64,000 nt of DNA from Neptuniibacter marinus (GTDB lineage Bacteria; Pseudomonadota; Gammaproteobacteria; Pseudomonadales; Balneatricaceae). The stretch covers positions 1 to 64,000 of the forward strand of contig NZ_LUTR01000011.1 of the NCBI RefSeq assembly GCF_001597725.1, given 5' to 3'. This document shows positions 63,753 through 64,000 of the stretch, piece by piece; positions within the stretch are counted from its first letter, which is position 1; each line of letters begins with the position of its first letter. A program made the translations under genes and the position numbers. The notes beneath the pieces are model-generated. The model did no database searches. It was given only the letters and a program-made list of their open reading frames with translations, and had not been told where the DNA came from.

Positions 63753-64000
63753 ATGAAAAAGCTCACGTTGGTGCGCCATGCAAAATCCAGCTGGAAGCAT
63801 CCTGAATTAACTGATTTTGAGCGTCCACTTAATAAAAGAGGAAAGCGAGACCTCCCTGCAATGGTTGAACGCTTAGCCGATTACCAATTAACACCGGATA
63901 CGCTTCTTAGTAGCGGCGCTACACGAACCCTCTCAACGGCAAAAGCGATCTGCAGCCGACTCGCTATACCACAAAACCAAATACTTGAGATTCCAGAGCT
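63753..64000 (+). CDS. SixA-like histidine phosphatase, 5' part (cut by window edge)
   Basis: 82 codons visible from the ATG at 63753. The N-terminus LTLVRHAKSSWKHPELTDFERPLNKRG carries the phosphatase RHG-type motif (here RHAKSSW) of the SixA subfamily, with GKRDLPAM. SixA dephosphorylates histidine-containing phosphotransfer domains. The rest, including the second catalytic His, is outside the window. Confidence 0.85.
   Translation, partial: MKKLTLVRHAKSSWKHPELTDFERPLNKRGKRDLPAMVERLADYQLTPDTLLSSGATRTLSTAKAICSRLAIPQNQILEIPE

Overview
The window looks like a chromosomal segment of a motile, polarly flagellated marine gammaproteobacterium, probably Oceanospirillales-like (Neptunomonas, Amphritea or Neptuniibacter type). 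That is inferred from the Pseudomonas-type flagellar gene order (fleQSR, fliEFGHIJ, flhA-flhF-fleN-fliA-cheYZAB-motCD-parC-parP), moderate G+C, the CrbS/CrbR acetate-switch genes and a VC_2705-type symporter. No rRNA, tRNA, CRISPR array or insertion sequence was recognised.

Layout. (1) 1-25,814, all minus strand: one almost unbroken flagellar/chemotaxis block, read from fliE down to parP. It contains fliE-J, fliK, fliL-R, flhB, flhA, flhF, fleN, fliA, cheY, cheZ, cheA, cheB, motC, motD, parC and the start of parP, which is cut by the window edge inside a 13-copy hexanucleotide repeat. Strong sigma-54 (-24/-12) promoters precede fliE, fliK and flhA. (2) 25,987-37,740: an acetate module made of a DEDDh exonuclease, a cNMP/CBS/DUF294 protein, a two-subunit Na+/solute symporter, the giant symporter-type sensor kinase CrbS, the LuxR-type regulator CrbR and acetyl-CoA synthetase. 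It lies between fleR and fliE, which adjoin in Pseudomonas. (3) 37,970-41,915: the flagellar master regulators fleQ-fleS-fleR, packed as one operon. (4) 42,162-47,846, plus strand: an A+T-richer sugar island with RmlB, RmlA, a VioA-like aminotransferase, a WbqC-family protein and two sulfotransferases. It faces a TPR-OGT glycosyltransferase joined to fliS. This is very probably a flagellin glycosylation locus, possibly making a sulfated dTDP-viosamine-type sugar. (5) 47,893-55,092: fliS, fliD, flaG, flagellin, and a divergent FliT-like chaperone gene, with sigma-28 promoters in front of flagellin. (6) 55,172-58,608: an RND/MMPL exporter and its YCF48-like beta-propeller partner. (7) 58,981-60,131: a Fur-box-preceded cysteine-rich small protein, ferritin and a small zinc-ribbon-like protein. 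(8) 60,220-63,413: a sigma-54 activator and a fused CoA-transferase with its own -24/-12 promoter. (9) 63,753 to the end: start of a SixA-like histidine phosphatase.

How it fits together: FleQ with sigma-54 would fire the fliE, fliK and flhA promoters. FliA and anti-FliA-type control would then fire flagellin. The glycosyltransferase and sugar genes would decorate flagellin before FliS/FliT-assisted export. FlhF, FleN, ParC and ParP place the flagellum and chemoreceptor array at the pole. The most interesting points are the two sulfotransferases in the flagellin-sugar island, repeated FliM/CheZ-like peptides in the CheA linker, a sigma-54 promoter built into a transcription terminator before fliE, and a shared palindrome upstream of acs and the symporter operon.
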